A DNA stretch of 64,000 bases from Arthrobacter terricola (GCF_004354015.1 NZ_SMRU01000010.1:97281-161280); one strand, 5' to 3'. Shown: positions 46,086-55,231, counted from the stretch's first letter. Translations and numbers: made by a program. The notes: generated by a model not told the origin, from the letters alone.

Positions 46086-46931
46086 CTATTTCAGGAAGAG
46101 CTTCCGCAGCCGCCCCGTGGTGAGCATGATTCCAAGGACGATCATCACGAGGTAGTAGGCCACGTGCACGGCCGTGGCCGCGCTGAAGGAGCCGATGCTG
46201 ATCTGGCGGAGGAGCTCCACCCCGTGCCACAAGGGCAACGCCTGGATGAGCCACTGAATGTACTGCGGGTAGACGCTAAGCGGGTAGAACGTGGCACTGA
46301 ACAAGAACATCGGCAGCAGGAAGAAATTGATCCAGTCCATTTGCTGGAACGTCTTCATGAAGCTGGTGATCCCCATACCGAAGCTCGCGAAGCCGAAGGC
46401 GATCAGCACGGACGCCGGAATGATGAGGATTGCCCACACCGTAGTGACAAGTCCCATGACGGCCATGACCGCCGTGAAGCCTGTCGCGTACAAAAGGCCG
46501 CGCAGCAGGGCGAGGAAGATCTCACCGATCGCCACATCGAGCGGTCCCAGCGAGGTGTACAGCATTCCTTGGTACAGCTTGGCGAAATTCATCTTGAAGA
46601 AGACGTTCCAGGTGGAGTCATAGATCGCGCCGTTCATGGCGGATACAGCCAGCAGGGCAGGCGCGATGTAGGCCGCGTAGCTGATTTGCTGCCCGCCGGG
46701 ACCGGCCACGTTGCCGACGATCGGTCCAAGGCCGACGCCCATGGAGACCAAATACAGGACCGGTTCGAAGAACCCCGAGACCAGGACCAGCCACGTGCTG
46801 CTCTTGGCCGCCATGAGCCCGCGGGCCACCACGGCCAGCGCATTGCGCGAGTACAGCGGGCCGAAGGTACGTTCGCGCGCAGCCTCGGTAGCACTGCGGG
46901 CTTGGGCCTGCCCTTCAGACAAGGTGCTCAT
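46086..46931 (-). CDS. ABC-2 type exporter permease (second)
   Basis: Permease of 281 aa with six membrane segments. The NodJ/DrrB-like family block FFEPVLYLVSMGVGLGPIVG and LFSATFYPLSVYP..PLWHGVELLRQ are present. It forms an exporter with the upstream permease and ATPase; substrates of this class include antibiotics, lipids and glycans, none identifiable here. Start overlaps the stop of the preceding permease as ATGA; the open frame upstream is a chance extension through that gene. Confidence 0.9.
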   Translation of the reverse strand: MSTLSEGQAQARSATEAARERTFGPLYSRNALAVVARGLMAAKSSTWLVLVSGFFEPVLYLVSMGVGLGPIVGNVAGPGGQQISYAAYIAPALLAVSAMNGAIYDSTWNVFFKMNFAKLYQGMLYTSLGPLDVAIGEIFLALLRGLLYATGFTAVMAVMGLVTTVWAILIIPASVLIAFGFASFGMGITSFMKTFQQMDWINFFLLPMFLFSATFYPLSVYPQYIQWLIQALPLWHGVELLRQISIGSFSAATAVHVAYYLVMIVLGIMLTTGRLRKLFLK

Positions 46932-47782
46932 GCTCCCATCCTCCTGACGAACCGGCGCCGGGTCAGTGTCCACCCCGCGGCGGCCGTTCCGAGGAGGAAA
47001 ACCACGTGGACCAGGGTGAGCACCGGGCTTTCCTCCAAGCCGTAGGTGAAGACGCGGCCCAGCTGCGTGCCGTGCCACACCGGGGAGATCCAACCGATCC
47101 AGCGAACCCCGAGCGGCAGCGAATCCAAGGGGAAGAAGGTGCCCGAAAACAGGAACAGGGGCACCACGATGAACCTTTGGACCAGCGCGAACTGGCCGGA
47201 GTCCTTCGTGATGCTTGAGGCATAGGCCATGAGCGGCAATCCAAAGGACAGCCCCGCCACTGTGGCCACTATTGCCGACACCCATCCCCACGGACTCGGC
47301 GATGCTCCGAACATGGCCACGATGGCGAAGTAGACGGCCGATTGGAGCAGGAACTTCAAGGCGCTCGCCATGATGTGGCCAGCGGCGATTTGTTGCGGGA
47401 CGAGCGGCGAGGCGTGTGGACCATAGAAAACCCTGCGCCATTTGAAGCCATCCATGATCGGGTAGGAGAAGTCTCCCGACGCCGTCATGACCGCGGACGA
47501 AACCAACAACGCGGGAGCGATGAACGTCAGGTAGTTCACCCCGCCGAATGCCGCCAGGTTGTTCGCATCCACGAGGCTCGCGAGGCCGATCCCCATCGCG
47601 AAGAGGTATGCCACGGGCTGGCCCACGCTGTAGAGGAAAACAGACCAGCCGTAGCCACGCATCACCCGCAGGACCTGTTCGGCATAGTAGAACGATCCCC
47701 ATCGTCGCGCCCGGCCGGCCGACACCTCCGGCGCGTGTGCCCGCAAGGTCCCTGCCGCCGTCGGGAGCTGGTTATCTGTCAT
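46928..47782 (-). CDS. ABC-2 type exporter permease (first)
   Basis: Permease of 284 aa with six membrane segments, paralogous to its neighbour: PVAYLFAMGIGLASLVDANN, ALLVSSAVMTASGDFSYPIMDGFKWRRVF, LFLFSGTFFPLDSLPLGVRWIGWISPVWHGTQLGR. The two differ enough that a heterodimer is likely. The ATG is preceded by GAGGAGGG. 21 nt after the ATPase stop. Confidence 0.9.
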   Translation of the reverse strand: MTDNQLPTAAGTLRAHAPEVSAGRARRWGSFYYAEQVLRVMRGYGWSVFLYSVGQPVAYLFAMGIGLASLVDANNLAAFGGVNYLTFIAPALLVSSAVMTASGDFSYPIMDGFKWRRVFYGPHASPLVPQQIAAGHIMASALKFLLQSAVYFAIVAMFGASPSPWGWVSAIVATVAGLSFGLPLMAYASSITKDSGQFALVQRFIVVPLFLFSGTFFPLDSLPLGVRWIGWISPVWHGTQLGRVFTYGLEESPVLTLVHVVFLLGTAAAGWTLTRRRFVRRMGA

Positions 47783-47803
47783 GGGCCCTCCTCACCCCCG
47801 GCC

Positions 47804-48733
47804 CTAGTCAACAAGGCTCCGCCCGGTCAGCCGCAGGAAGACGTCTTCCAGCGAGGACCGCCGCACCAGGGAGGTCAATGGCCTCAGGTGCCGCGCGGAA
47901 ACCTGTTCAAGCGCCGATTCGCCGTTGTCCGCGTAGATGAGCACGCGGTCAGGCAGGGTCTCTACTCGTTCGCCGATGCCACCGAGTTCAGCCCCGATAG
48001 TCGCGTTGCGCTCCGAGCCGAAACGCAACTCCAGGACTTCGCGCGTGGAATATTCGCGGATGAGGCTGGAAGGTGAACCTTCGGCCATGATCTTGCCTTT
48101 GTCCACCACGATCAGGCGGTCGCAGAGCTGTTCCGCTTCGTCCATGTAATGGGTGGTGAGGATGAGGGTGACTCCTTGCTCCTTGAGCCGGAACAAACGA
48201 TCCCACAGGATATGCCGGGCTTGCGGATCCAGCCCCGTGGTTGGCTCGTCGAGGAGCAGGATCTTAGGTTCGTTGATCAGCGAGCGGGCGATCGTCAGCC
48301 GGCGTTTCATCCCGCCGGAGAGGGCATCGACCCGGGACTTGGCCTTGTCGCTCAATTGGGCGAATTCCAGCAGTTCATCGGCCTTGGGACGCAAATAGCT
48401 CAAGGGCAAGCCGAAGTAGCGGCCATAGACAATCAGGTTCTCCCGGACTTTCAATTCCTCGTCCAGGTTGTCCTGCTGGGGCACAACGCCCAGGTGGGCG
48501 CGGACTTCGGGACCGTGGGTTTCGGGATCCAGTCCCATGATGCTGAGCTTCCCGGACGTCCGCTGGGACACCCCGCCGATCATTTTCATGGTGGTCGACT
48601 TGCCAGCGCCGTTGGGACCCAGCAGGCCGAAGGACTCGCCCGCCGGAACCTCGAAGGAGATGGCGTCGACGGCAGTGAGGTCACCGTAGGTTTTGGTGAG
48701 TTTTTCGGCTGTGATGACTGCGGCTGGGTTCAT
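47804..48733 (-). CDS. ABC-2 exporter ATP-binding protein (NodI/DrrA type)
   Basis: ATPase of 309 aa. Walker A GLLGPNGAGKSTTMKMI at residue 40, the Q-loop PQQDNLDEELKVREN, signature DALSGGMKRRLTIARSL, Walker B ILLLDEPTTGLDPQAR. The C-terminal ~90 residues are the DrrA-like regulatory extension (TLPDRVLIYADNGESALEQV; RRSSLEDVFLRLTGRSL). The ATG at 48733 has no strong ribosome site; upstream in-frame sequence overlaps other genes and is rejected. First gene of a three-gene exporter operon. Confidence 0.92.
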   Translation of the reverse strand: MNPAAVITAEKLTKTYGDLTAVDAISFEVPAGESFGLLGPNGAGKSTTMKMIGGVSQRTSGKLSIMGLDPETHGPEVRAHLGVVPQQDNLDEELKVRENLIVYGRYFGLPLSYLRPKADELLEFAQLSDKAKSRVDALSGGMKRRLTIARSLINEPKILLLDEPTTGLDPQARHILWDRLFRLKEQGVTLILTTHYMDEAEQLCDRLIVVDKGKIMAEGSPSSLIREYSTREVLELRFGSERNATIGAELGGIGERVETLPDRVLIYADNGESALEQVSARHLRPLTSLVRRSSLEDVFLRLTGRSLVD

Positions 48734-48864
48734 CTGGGAGCTGCTTGGTGTGGCGAAAGAGCGGGTGGCTTCATTGTGCACCCACAGCACACTAGTTGAG
48801 CCCGGGAATACCTGAAAGAGCCATTGCACAATTTTCTGGAGAAACCCCGCGATCCCGCAAAAAC

Positions 48865-49161
48865 TCACGCCTCCGTGTGAGCTCGCAACACCTCGAGGCG
48901 TTGGCGGTACTCGGTTTCGTCGATTTCGCCCCGCGCATAGCGTTCCCGCAGCACGCCTTCCGCGCCCTGGGTGGCTGCCCAGTTGCGGTTCCGGCGCCAC
49001 ATCCTGCGTCCAAAGAAGACGAAGAATCCGATGACCAGGATCCAGAACAGCGGGAACACGAGGAAGAACGGCCAGAAGACAAAGCCGTTCCCGTGGGCGA
49101 CAGTGTCGGCGGGCAATTGGGCTGCCGCGGCCGCGATGGTGGTGCTCAGTGATGTCAACAT
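48865..49161 (-). CDS. small membrane protein with SHOCT domain
   Basis: A 98-aa protein with one strong membrane segment (FVFWPFFLVFPLFWILVIGFFVFFG), a basic stretch (RRMWRRNRNW) and a C-terminal SHOCT motif (GAEGVLRERYARGEIDETEYRQRLEVL), a short domain of unknown function. It is just downstream of a two-component system, and an 18-bp palindromic motif shared with the region upstream of the kinase lies about 105-120 bp before its start, so it may be a regulatory target. Confidence 0.85.
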   Translation of the reverse strand: MLTSLSTTIAAAAAQLPADTVAHGNGFVFWPFFLVFPLFWILVIGFFVFFGRRMWRRNRNWAATQGAEGVLRERYARGEIDETEYRQRLEVLRAHTEA

Positions 49162-49263
49162 GTCTCGTCCAAACTCTCAACAGGCCGTATCTCGGCTCCT
49201 GGTTCCAGTCTGGTTTTCGGGGTGGATCGCGGCGTCTGCCCCAGGGAGTCTCTTGCCCGCCAC

Positions 49264-49281
49264 CGCCTACTCCCGCGGGAG
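49264..49281. promoter_or_regulatory. palindromic motif upstream of the SHOCT gene
   Basis: CGCCTACTCCCGCGGGAG, centred on the 12-bp palindrome CTCCCGCGGGAG. The same 18 bp occur at 51136-51153 upstream of the kinase gene. Candidate binding site for the adjacent LuxR-type response regulator. Confidence 0.45.
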
Positions 49282-49295
49282 GCCCGGACGCAGGG

Positions 49296-49961
49296 CTAGC
49301 TACTCCAGCCGGGACGGACGAGGCCCGATTCATAGGCCAGGACCACCAATTGCGCCCGGTCCCGGACAAGGAGCTTGGTCATGATGCGGGAAACGTGTGT
49401 CTTTGCCGTCAGCGGTGTGATGAACAAGCGCTCGGCGATCTCGGCATTGTTCAATCCCTCGCCCACCAAGGCCAGCACTTCCCTCTCGCGTTCGGTGATC
49501 TGGTCCAGCGGTACCGCCGGGAATGCAGCCTTGCTGTGGAGGGCCAGCTGGGCCATGATGCGGCGCGTCACAGACGGCGAGAGGAGGGCATCGCCGTCGT
49601 GCACCACCCGGACGGCGCGGATCAGTTCTTCCGGTTCGGTGTCCTTGACAAGGAATCCGGCGGCACCGGCCCGGACGGCTTCGGCGATGTATTCGTCCAG
49701 CTCGAATGTGGTCAGGATGATGATCCGCGTGTGGGCCAGTCGGGGATTCGCGAGGATCTGGCGGGTTGCGGCCAGCCCGTCGCCGTCCGGCATGCGGATG
49801 TCCATCAGGATGACGTCCGGTGCATCGCGTTCTGCCAGGCGGACGGCGTCCTTGCCGGTGCCGGCCTCGGCCACTACTTCCATGTCAGGTTCGGCGTCCA
49901 GGAGGGCGCGGAATCCGGCGCGGATGAGGGTCTGGTCGTCGGCGAGCAGCAGGCGGATCAT
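49296..49961 (-). CDS. NarL/LuxR-type response regulator
   Basis: Response regulator of 221 aa. The receiver domain has ADDQ acidic residues, phospho-acceptor Asp54 (VILMDIRMPDGDG), Thr in IIILTTFE and Lys in GFLVKDTEP. The C-terminal LuxR helix-turn-helix is ITEREREVLALVGEGLNNAEIAERLFITPLTAKTHVSRIMTKL. Start overlaps the kinase stop by 4 nt. Targets unknown; the shared palindrome around this operon is a candidate. Confidence 0.95.
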   Translation of the reverse strand: MIRLLLADDQTLIRAGFRALLDAEPDMEVVAEAGTGKDAVRLAERDAPDVILMDIRMPDGDGLAATRQILANPRLAHTRIIILTTFELDEYIAEAVRAGAAGFLVKDTEPEELIRAVRVVHDGDALLSPSVTRRIMAQLALHSKAAFPAVPLDQITEREREVLALVGEGLNNAEIAERLFITPLTAKTHVSRIMTKLLVRDRAQLVVLAYESGLVRPGWSS

Positions 49962-51082
49962 GGCTCTCCTTCCGAGGGGTTGAGCGGGAGGCTTGCCTCG
50001 ACGCGCAAACCGGGACCGAGCGGCACAATGACGAGGGTTCCGCCGAGGGCCTCGACGCGCTCGCGCATGCCCCTGAGGCCATTTCCCGGCGGCGCGCCTC
50101 GCATGCCTGTCCCGTCGTCGTCGACCCTCACCTTGAGCGCGTTCCCCTCGTGGTGGAGGAGTACGACGGCGGACGCCGCACCGGAGTGCCTGCGCACGTT
50201 GCTGAGCGCTTCCTGGACCACGCGGTAAGCCGTTTCCTGCTGGGGCGTTGCGACGGGCACAGACTCTTCGAAGCCGTCGAAACGCACGTCCAAGCCGCTG
50301 CGCCGGGCATCCTCCACGAGCTGGGCGATCCGTGCCAGGCTCGGCGGGGCCGCGGGAGCCAGAGGAGCGTCGTCCCGAAGCACGCCAAGAAGCTGCCGGA
50401 CTTCGGCCAGCGAATCCTTGCTCGCCGCCTTGATGGCTTCAAGCGCCGGGCGGAGCTTCTCGGGATCGTTCGTTCCCAAGTGGAGGGCCACGGACGCCTG
50501 GACGTTGATCATGGACAAGGAGTGGGCCACGACGTCGTGGATGTCCCGGGCCAGCGTGAGCCGGTATTCGTCCCGTTCGGCCTGTTTGGCGGCCTCGCTC
50601 CGGCGGCGGTATTCGGCGATCCGTTCGCGCCGCCGTCGGAATCCTTCGCCGATCAGCACCAGGATCGCGGCCCAGGCGACAACGGCAGAGGACCGCACAA
50701 TCCCGGCCTCGTCGCCCGCGAGGACGGACCAGAGGACGACGGCGGCAGCAACGACGCCCGCCCCCAGCCACGCTTGCCAACGGAGGCCGGCGGCGGCGGT
50801 CAGGATGATCGACAACGCGAGCGAGAGGGCAATCGGACCCCAGGCGTAGCCGAGGAAAAGGTAGAGGGCTGTAACGGCCAGGGTGGCCGGCAGCATGACC
50901 ACGGGCCTGACCTTGCGGAAGGCCAGGGCGGCCGGTCCCGCCAGCAACAGGAGGAAGGCCAAGGGATCCAGGTGTCTCGCGCCCGCCTGGTGGCTCGCGG
51001 AGAAGACCGTTCCCATGATCTGGACGAACGCCACCGCAATTACGATGAAACTCGTCGGAGGACCGTGGAAACGCCGCTGCAT
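49958..51082 (-). CDS. sensor histidine kinase, HisKA_3 family
   Basis: Kinase of 374 aa with about five or six membrane segments in the first 160 residues and almost no extracellular domain, as in intramembrane-sensing kinases of the NarL group. Phospho-acceptor His is in LARDIHDVVAHSLSMINVQ; the ATPase domain shows LSNVRRHSGAASAVV and VDDDGTGMRGAPPGNGLRGMRERVEALGG. ATG at 51082 with TAGGCT 6 nt upstream. Pairs with the downstream regulator. The signal is unknown. Confidence 0.93.
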   Translation of the reverse strand: MQRRFHGPPTSFIVIAVAFVQIMGTVFSASHQAGARHLDPLAFLLLLAGPAALAFRKVRPVVMLPATLAVTALYLFLGYAWGPIALSLALSIILTAAAGLRWQAWLGAGVVAAAVVLWSVLAGDEAGIVRSSAVVAWAAILVLIGEGFRRRRERIAEYRRRSEAAKQAERDEYRLTLARDIHDVVAHSLSMINVQASVALHLGTNDPEKLRPALEAIKAASKDSLAEVRQLLGVLRDDAPLAPAAPPSLARIAQLVEDARRSGLDVRFDGFEESVPVATPQQETAYRVVQEALSNVRRHSGAASAVVLLHHEGNALKVRVDDDGTGMRGAPPGNGLRGMRERVEALGGTLVIVPLGPGLRVEASLPLNPSEGEP

Positions 51083-51094
51083 GCTCCGAGCCTA
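51083..51094 (-). promoter_or_regulatory. predicted leaderless promoter of the histidine kinase (-10 box)
   Basis: Minus-strand TAGGCT followed by 6 nt and the ATG, without a ribosome site. The large palindrome 51128-51167 lies 34 bp further upstream. Confidence 0.5.
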
Positions 51095-51127
51095 GCGGCG
51101 GCGGGCTGCGGCGTCGTCGGTATAACG

Positions 51128-51167
51128 GTGTAGGGCGCCTACTCCCGCGGGAGTAGGCGCCCTACAC
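51128..51167. terminator. 40-bp perfect palindrome between folD and the histidine kinase
   Basis: A completely symmetric sequence (20-nt arms, no loop), containing CGCCTACTCCCGCGGGAG. It starts 14 nt past the folD stop on the minus strand, so it can act as terminator, and its centre is about 65 bp upstream of the kinase start, so it can also be a regulator site. Confidence 0.7.
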
Positions 51168-51181
51168 AGTGAATTCGAAGC

Positions 51182-52078
51182 CTAGGCGATGCCGGCCTGG
51201 CGTTCAGCCGTTTCCACCACGTTCGCGAGCAGCATGGCACGCGTCATCGGGCCGACGCCACCCGGGTTGGGCGACAGCCACGAGGCGACGCCGGCAACCG
51301 CGGGATCCACGTCACCGGTGACAACAGCCTTGCCGTTGCCGTCGTCGACGCGGCTCACACCGACGTCGAGTACGATCGCGCCCGGCTTGAGGTCTTCGGC
51401 CTTGATCATGTGCGGCACACCGGCCGCGGCAATTACGACGTCGGCCAGCTTGAGTTCGGCGGGCAGGTCCACCGTCCCGGTGTGGGCGAGGGTAACGGTC
51501 GCATTGACGTCCTTGCGGGTGAGCAGGAGGCCAATCGGACGACCGATGGTGACGCCGCGGCCAACCACGAGGACACGCTTGCCCTTGAGCTCGATTCCGT
51601 GTCGGCGCAGCAGCTCCACACAGCCTTTGGGCGTACAGGGCAGCGGAGACTTCATCTCGCCGCCGACGTTCGCCACCAAGCGGCCAAGGTTCATCGGGTG
51701 GAGGCCGTCGGCATCCTTTTCCGGATCCATGGCCTCGAGGATCGCGTCCTGGTCAATGTGCTTGGGCAACGGCAACTGGACGATGTATCCGGTGCATTCC
51801 GGGTTCTCGTTAAGCTCGCGGACCACTTCGAGGAGGGCCTCCTGGCTGGTGTCCTCGGGCAGGTCGCGGCGGATGGACGTGATTCCCACCTCGGCGCAGT
51901 CCTTGTGCTTTCCGCCGACGTACCACGTGCTTCCGGGATCGGAACCGACCAGGATCGTACCGAGTCCGGGCGTTACTCCTTTGGCGCGCAGGGCGGAGAC
52001 GCGTTCGGTCAATTCGGACTTGATGGCGGCGGCGGTAGCCTTGCCGTCAAGAACCTGCGCGGTGGACTGTGCTGTCAT
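51182..52078 (-). CDS. folD: methylene-THF dehydrogenase/methenyl-THF cyclohydrolase
   Basis: Bifunctional one-carbon enzyme of 298 aa. The active-site Tyr and Lys are in [16 protein letters not shown]; other family blocks are [37 protein letters not shown], the NADP loop [18 protein letters not shown] and [19 protein letters not shown]. It interconverts 5,10-methylene- and 10-formyl-THF, linking glyA upstream and purU nearby. GAAAGAACTGATGGA lies before the ATG. A hairpin separates it from glyA. Confidence 0.97.
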   Translation of the reverse strand: MTAQSTAQVLDGKATAAAIKSELTERVSALRAKGVTPGLGTILVGSDPGSTWYVGGKHKDCAEVGITSIRRDLPEDTSQEALLEVVRELNENPECTGYIVQLPLPKHIDQDAILEAMDPEKDADGLHPMNLGRLVANVGGEMKSPLPCTPKGCVELLRRHGIELKGKRVLVVGRGVTIGRPIGLLLTRKDVNATVTLAHTGTVDLPAELKLADVVIAAAGVPHMIKAEDLKPGAIVLDVGVSRVDDGNGKAVVTGDVDPAVAGVASWLSPNPGGVGPMTRAMLLANVVETAERQAGIA

Positions 52079-52123
52079 TCCATCAGTTCTTTCTCGTGGG
52101 TGAGCTGCGAGGCGGCGAAAGGG

Positions 52124-52160
52124 ACTGGATCCGCCGCCGGGTGACGGCGGCGGATCCAGT
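52124..52160 (-). terminator. glyA terminator hairpin
   Basis: A perfect 15-bp stem (ACTGGATCCGCCGCC and complement) with a 7-nt loop, between the glyA stop and the folD start on the minus strand. Confidence 0.75.
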
Positions 52161-52207
52161 GAAGTGACCGGACGTTGGTCCGGCCGGACGTGCTTATGGC
52201 CTGTGGC

Positions 52208-53506
52208 CTACCACTGCTCGTGCTGCGGGTACAGCGGGAAGTCGGCGGCAAGCTTGTCGACGCGGGCCTGGAGGGCTTCGACGTCGGTAGCGGAACCGGA
52301 CTTCAGCGCCGAGGCGATGATCTCGGCAACCTCGGTGAACTCGGCAGCGCCGAAACCACGGGTCGCGAGAGCCGGAGTACCGATACGCAGGCCGGAGGTG
52401 ACCATCGGCGGGCGGGGGTCGAACGGAACGGCGTTGCGGTTCACGGTGATGCCAACGGAGTGCAGGAGGTCTTCGGCCTGCTGGCCATCCAACTGCGAGT
52501 TGCGGAGGTCAACGAGGACCAAGTGCACGTCCGTGCCGCCGGTGAGGACGGAGACGCCGGCCTCGGCGACGTCGGCCTGGTTGAGGCGGTCAGCGATGAT
52601 CTTGGCGCCTTCGAGGACACGCTCCTGGCGCTCTTTGAACTCTTCGCCTGCTGCGATCTTGAACGCGACAGCCTTGGCAGCGATGACGTGCATGAGGGGG
52701 CCGCCCTGCTGGCCCGGGAAGACGTTGGAGTTGAGCTTCTTGGCCCACTCTTCCTTGGCCAGGATCACGCCGGAGCGGGGTCCTGAAAGCGTCTTGTGCA
52801 CCGTGGAGGTGACGACGTCGGAGTGCGGCACCGGGCTCGGGTGCAGGCCTGCTGCCACGAGTCCGGCGAAGTGAGCCATGTCGGTCCAGAGCAGTGCGCC
52901 GACTTCGTCGGCGATGGAGCGGAAGGCGGCGAAGTCGAGGTGGCGCGGGTAGGCGGACCAACCGGCGATGATGACCTGGGGCTTCTCAGCGATGGCCTGC
53001 TCGCGGAGCTTGTCCATGTCCACGCGGAAGGTGTCTTCTTCGACCTGGTACGCGGCGACCTTGTACAGCTTGCCGGAGAAGTTCAGCTTCATGCCGTGGG
53101 TCAGGTGGCCACCGTGGGCCAGGGACAGGCCGAGGATCTTGTCGCCCGGGTTGATGAGGGCGGAGAGGGCTGCGGCGTTCGCCTGCGCGCCGGAGTGCGG
53201 CTGGACGTTGGCGTATTCGGCGCCGAAGAGTGCCTTGACCCGGTCGATGGCCAACTGCTCGGCAACGTCCACGTATTCACAGCCACCGTAGTAGCGCTTG
53301 CCCGGGTAGCCTTCGGCGTACTTGTTCGTGAGGACGGAGCCCTGCGCTTCCATGACGGCGCGGGGTGCGAAGTTCTCGGAGGCGATCATTTCCAGGGTGC
53401 CGCGCTGGCGGCCGAGTTCCTGTTCCAGAACCGCTGCGATCTCGGGGTCGAGTTCGGACAGCGGCTGGTTGCTGATGGTCGCGGAGGTGATGGTGGTTGT
53501 AGTCAC
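52208..53506 (-). CDS. glyA: serine hydroxymethyltransferase
   Basis: PLP enzyme of 432 aa interconverting serine and glycine with THF. Motifs: [38 protein letters not shown], the His ring motif [12 protein letters not shown], and the PLP-Lys site [19 protein letters not shown] 53506 is chosen because AGGAG lies 9 nt upstream; an ATG 21 nt earlier overlaps that site. A ZTP riboswitch lies in its 5' leader, so expression should rise when 10-formyl-THF is short. Confidence 0.97.
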   Translation of the reverse strand: MTTTTITSATISNQPLSELDPEIAAVLEQELGRQRGTLEMIASENFAPRAVMEAQGSVLTNKYAEGYPGKRYYGGCEYVDVAEQLAIDRVKALFGAEYANVQPHSGAQANAAALSALINPGDKILGLSLAHGGHLTHGMKLNFSGKLYKVAAYQVEEDTFRVDMDKLREQAIAEKPQVIIAGWSAYPRHLDFAAFRSIADEVGALLWTDMAHFAGLVAAGLHPSPVPHSDVVTSTVHKTLSGPRSGVILAKEEWAKKLNSNVFPGQQGGPLMHVIAAKAVAFKIAAGEEFKERQERVLEGAKIIADRLNQADVAEAGVSVLTGGTDVHLVLVDLRNSQLDGQQAEDLLHSVGITVNRNAVPFDPRPPMVTSGLRIGTPALATRGFGAAEFTEVAEIIASALKSGSATDVEALQARVDKLAADFPLYPQHEQW

Positions 53507-53611
53507 GAAGATCTCCTGGATAGGCAACGGGTATTTCTACAGGTCAGGCTACCGGCTGGGTTTTTTCCATGCCCTTTGGTTACGAGGCATGGCACAGCAT
53601 CGGTAAAACGT

Positions 53612-53700
53612 GACCCTCGGCCCAGGCGTACGATCCGTGGTCTTCATCAGTGCCGCTCCCTGGTGGTACACCACCCAACGCCAGTCGCGACGACTTAAAC
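53612..53700 (-). ncRNA. ZTP (pfl) riboswitch upstream of glyA
   Basis: On the minus strand the conserved pfl elements appear in order: GCGACTGGCG near 53680-53689, a GGTGG/CCACC hairpin, GGGAGC (53655-53660), a variable linker, then the second domain CCACGG...CGCCTGGGCC (53619-53640). These match the ZTP aptamer that senses the purine intermediate ZMP/ZTP. Downstream, CCATGCC/GGCATGG can form a stem but lacks a U tract, so the switching mechanism is unclear. Confidence 0.9.
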
Positions 53701-53721
53701 AGTACAGCAGGTCGGCAACGG

Positions 53722-53733
53722 TAGGCTTGGCGT
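53722..53733 (+). promoter_or_regulatory. predicted leaderless promoter of purU (-10 box)
   Basis: TAGGCT followed by 6 nt and the GTG at 53734; no ribosome site. It lies just upstream of, and opposite to, the start of the glyA leader. Confidence 0.55.
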
Positions 53734-54594
53734 GTGACTGATTCCACCCTGCCTACGTCTTATGTTGTAACCCTGTCCTGCCCGGACCGGCCCGGAATTG
53801 TGCACGCCGTCGCGGGCGCCCTGTTGGAAGCGGGTTGCAACATCGCCGATTCCCAGCAGTACGGCAGCCCGAGCACCGGGAACTTCTTCATGCGGGTGGA
53901 AGCCACGACGTCGTCGAGCCAAGAAGAGCTGCGGGGAGCATTGGCACCCGTGGCGCAAGCATTCGGAATGACCTGGGAAATCAACCCCGTGGCCGGGAAA
54001 GTGCGCACGCTGATCCTCGGCTCGAAGGACGGACACTGCCTCAACGACCTCCTTTTCCAGCAACGCTCCGGCACCCTGCCCATCGAGGTTCCGGCCATTG
54101 TGTCCAACCACAGGGACTTGGAAGGCCTCGCCGACTTCTACGGCATCCCCTTCCACCACATCCCGGTCACTGCGGACACGAAGCCCCAGGCCGAAGGGAA
54201 ACTCCTCGAGCTGATCCGTGAGCACGGCGTCGAATTGACCGTGTTGGCACGCTACATGCAGGTCCTGTCCAACGATCTCTGCACCGAACTCAGCGGCAAG
54301 GCCATCAACATCCACCATTCCTTCCTGCCCTCCTTCAAGGGCGCCAAGCCGTACCACCAGGCACATGCGCGCGGCGTGAAGATCATTGGCGCCACGGCGC
54401 ACTACGTCACGGCCGATCTGGATGAGGGTCCCATCATCGAGCAGGAAGTCATTCGGGTGGACCATGCCCGCACGGCCGAGCAGTTCGTGCAGATGGGCCG
54501 CGATGTCGAAGGCAGGACCCTCGCGAAGGCAGTGCAATGGCACGCTGAGCATCGCGTCCTGTTGGATGGCACCCGCACGGTGGTCTTCAACTAG
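53734..54594 (+). CDS. purU: formyltetrahydrofolate deformylase
   Basis: Hydrolase of 286 aa splitting 10-formyl-THF to THF and formate, balancing one-carbon pools. An N-terminal ACT domain (VVTLSCPDRPGIVHAVAGALLEAGCNI, residues 9-85) is followed by the formyltransferase fold with catalytic-region motifs VSNHRDL, NIHHSFLPSFKGAKPYHQAHARGVKIIGATAHYVTADLDEGPII. Divergent from glyA, whose leader carries a ZTP riboswitch; both act on the same folate pool. Confidence 0.96.
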   Translation: MTDSTLPTSYVVTLSCPDRPGIVHAVAGALLEAGCNIADSQQYGSPSTGNFFMRVEATTSSSQEELRGALAPVAQAFGMTWEINPVAGKVRTLILGSKDGHCLNDLLFQQRSGTLPIEVPAIVSNHRDLEGLADFYGIPFHHIPVTADTKPQAEGKLLELIREHGVELTVLARYMQVLSNDLCTELSGKAINIHHSFLPSFKGAKPYHQAHARGVKIIGATAHYVTADLDEGPIIEQEVIRVDHARTAEQFVQMGRDVEGRTLAKAVQWHAEHRVLLDGTRTVVFN

Positions 54595-54609
54595 GCAGGC
54601 CTGCCAAAC

Positions 54610-54621
54610 TACGCTGGGCCA
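54610..54621 (+). promoter_or_regulatory. predicted leaderless promoter of the methyltransferase (-10 box)
   Basis: TACGCT followed by 6 nt and ATG 54622, with no ribosome site, despite only 27 nt from the purU stop. Confidence 0.5.
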
Positions 54622-55191
54622 ATGGAAGGCATTCCAGGGACGCACCGCGTGCGGTGCCGTGAATGGTTCATCCGCCTCCTCAAGGAGGAACACCGCCATG
54701 CGTTGTTCGAGCTGGGTTGCGGCACGGGCATCGAGGGCGTGGAATTCGTTCGCGCGGGCCTGCACTATACCGGCGTCGACCTCTCCGAGGAAAGCATCTA
54801 TGAGGCCCGGGCCAAGCGGCTTGACGCCACAGTGGCGAGCGGCCGGGACCTGCCGTTTCCCGACGACGCGTTTCCGGCTGCGTGGACCATGAGCACGCTA
54901 CTTCATGTCCCCAACAGCGGGATCCACGACGTCGTCAGGGAACTTGTGCGGGTCACCGCACCAGGTGCGGCGATCGCCGTCGGGCTCTGGTCCGGTGACG
55001 ATGAAGAAGTGCTTAACCCGGATGACCTGGACGAGCCGCGGAGGTTCTTCAGCCTCCGCAGCGACGACACCGTACGGCGGATTTTTGGCGAACACGGCGT
55101 AGTGGAACACTTTGAAACCTGGCCCGAGGAGACGGGAGCGGGAAACCGGCATTATCAGTTCCTGGTCCTGCGGACGCCAGACAATGGCTGA
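54622..55191 (+). CDS. SAM-dependent methyltransferase, class I
   Basis: Methyltransferase of 189 aa, substrate unknown. SAM motif I is ALFELGCGTGIEGVEFVRAG with acidic residue in YTGVDLSEESI; then DLPFPDDAFPAAWTMSTLLHVP (motif II/post-I region) and ELVRVTAPGAAIAVGLWSGDD. Methyltransf_11/25-like. Its own promoter-like box suggests it is not simply an extension of the purU transcript. Confidence 0.85.
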   Translation: MEGIPGTHRVRCREWFIRLLKEEHRHALFELGCGTGIEGVEFVRAGLHYTGVDLSEESIYEARAKRLDATVASGRDLPFPDDAFPAAWTMSTLLHVPNSGIHDVVRELVRVTAPGAAIAVGLWSGDDEEVLNPDDLDEPRRFFSLRSDDTVRRIFGEHGVVEHFETWPEETGAGNRHYQFLVLRTPDNG

Positions 55192-55219
55192 CCTGCGGTC
55201 ATCTGCCCTACGCGTGTTT

Positions 55220-55231
55220 TAGGCTTGCCCC
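55220..55231 (+). promoter_or_regulatory. predicted leaderless promoter of the gamma-carbonic-anhydrase-like gene (-10 box)
   Basis: TAGGCT followed by 6 nt and ATG 55232, no ribosome site. Confidence 0.55.
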
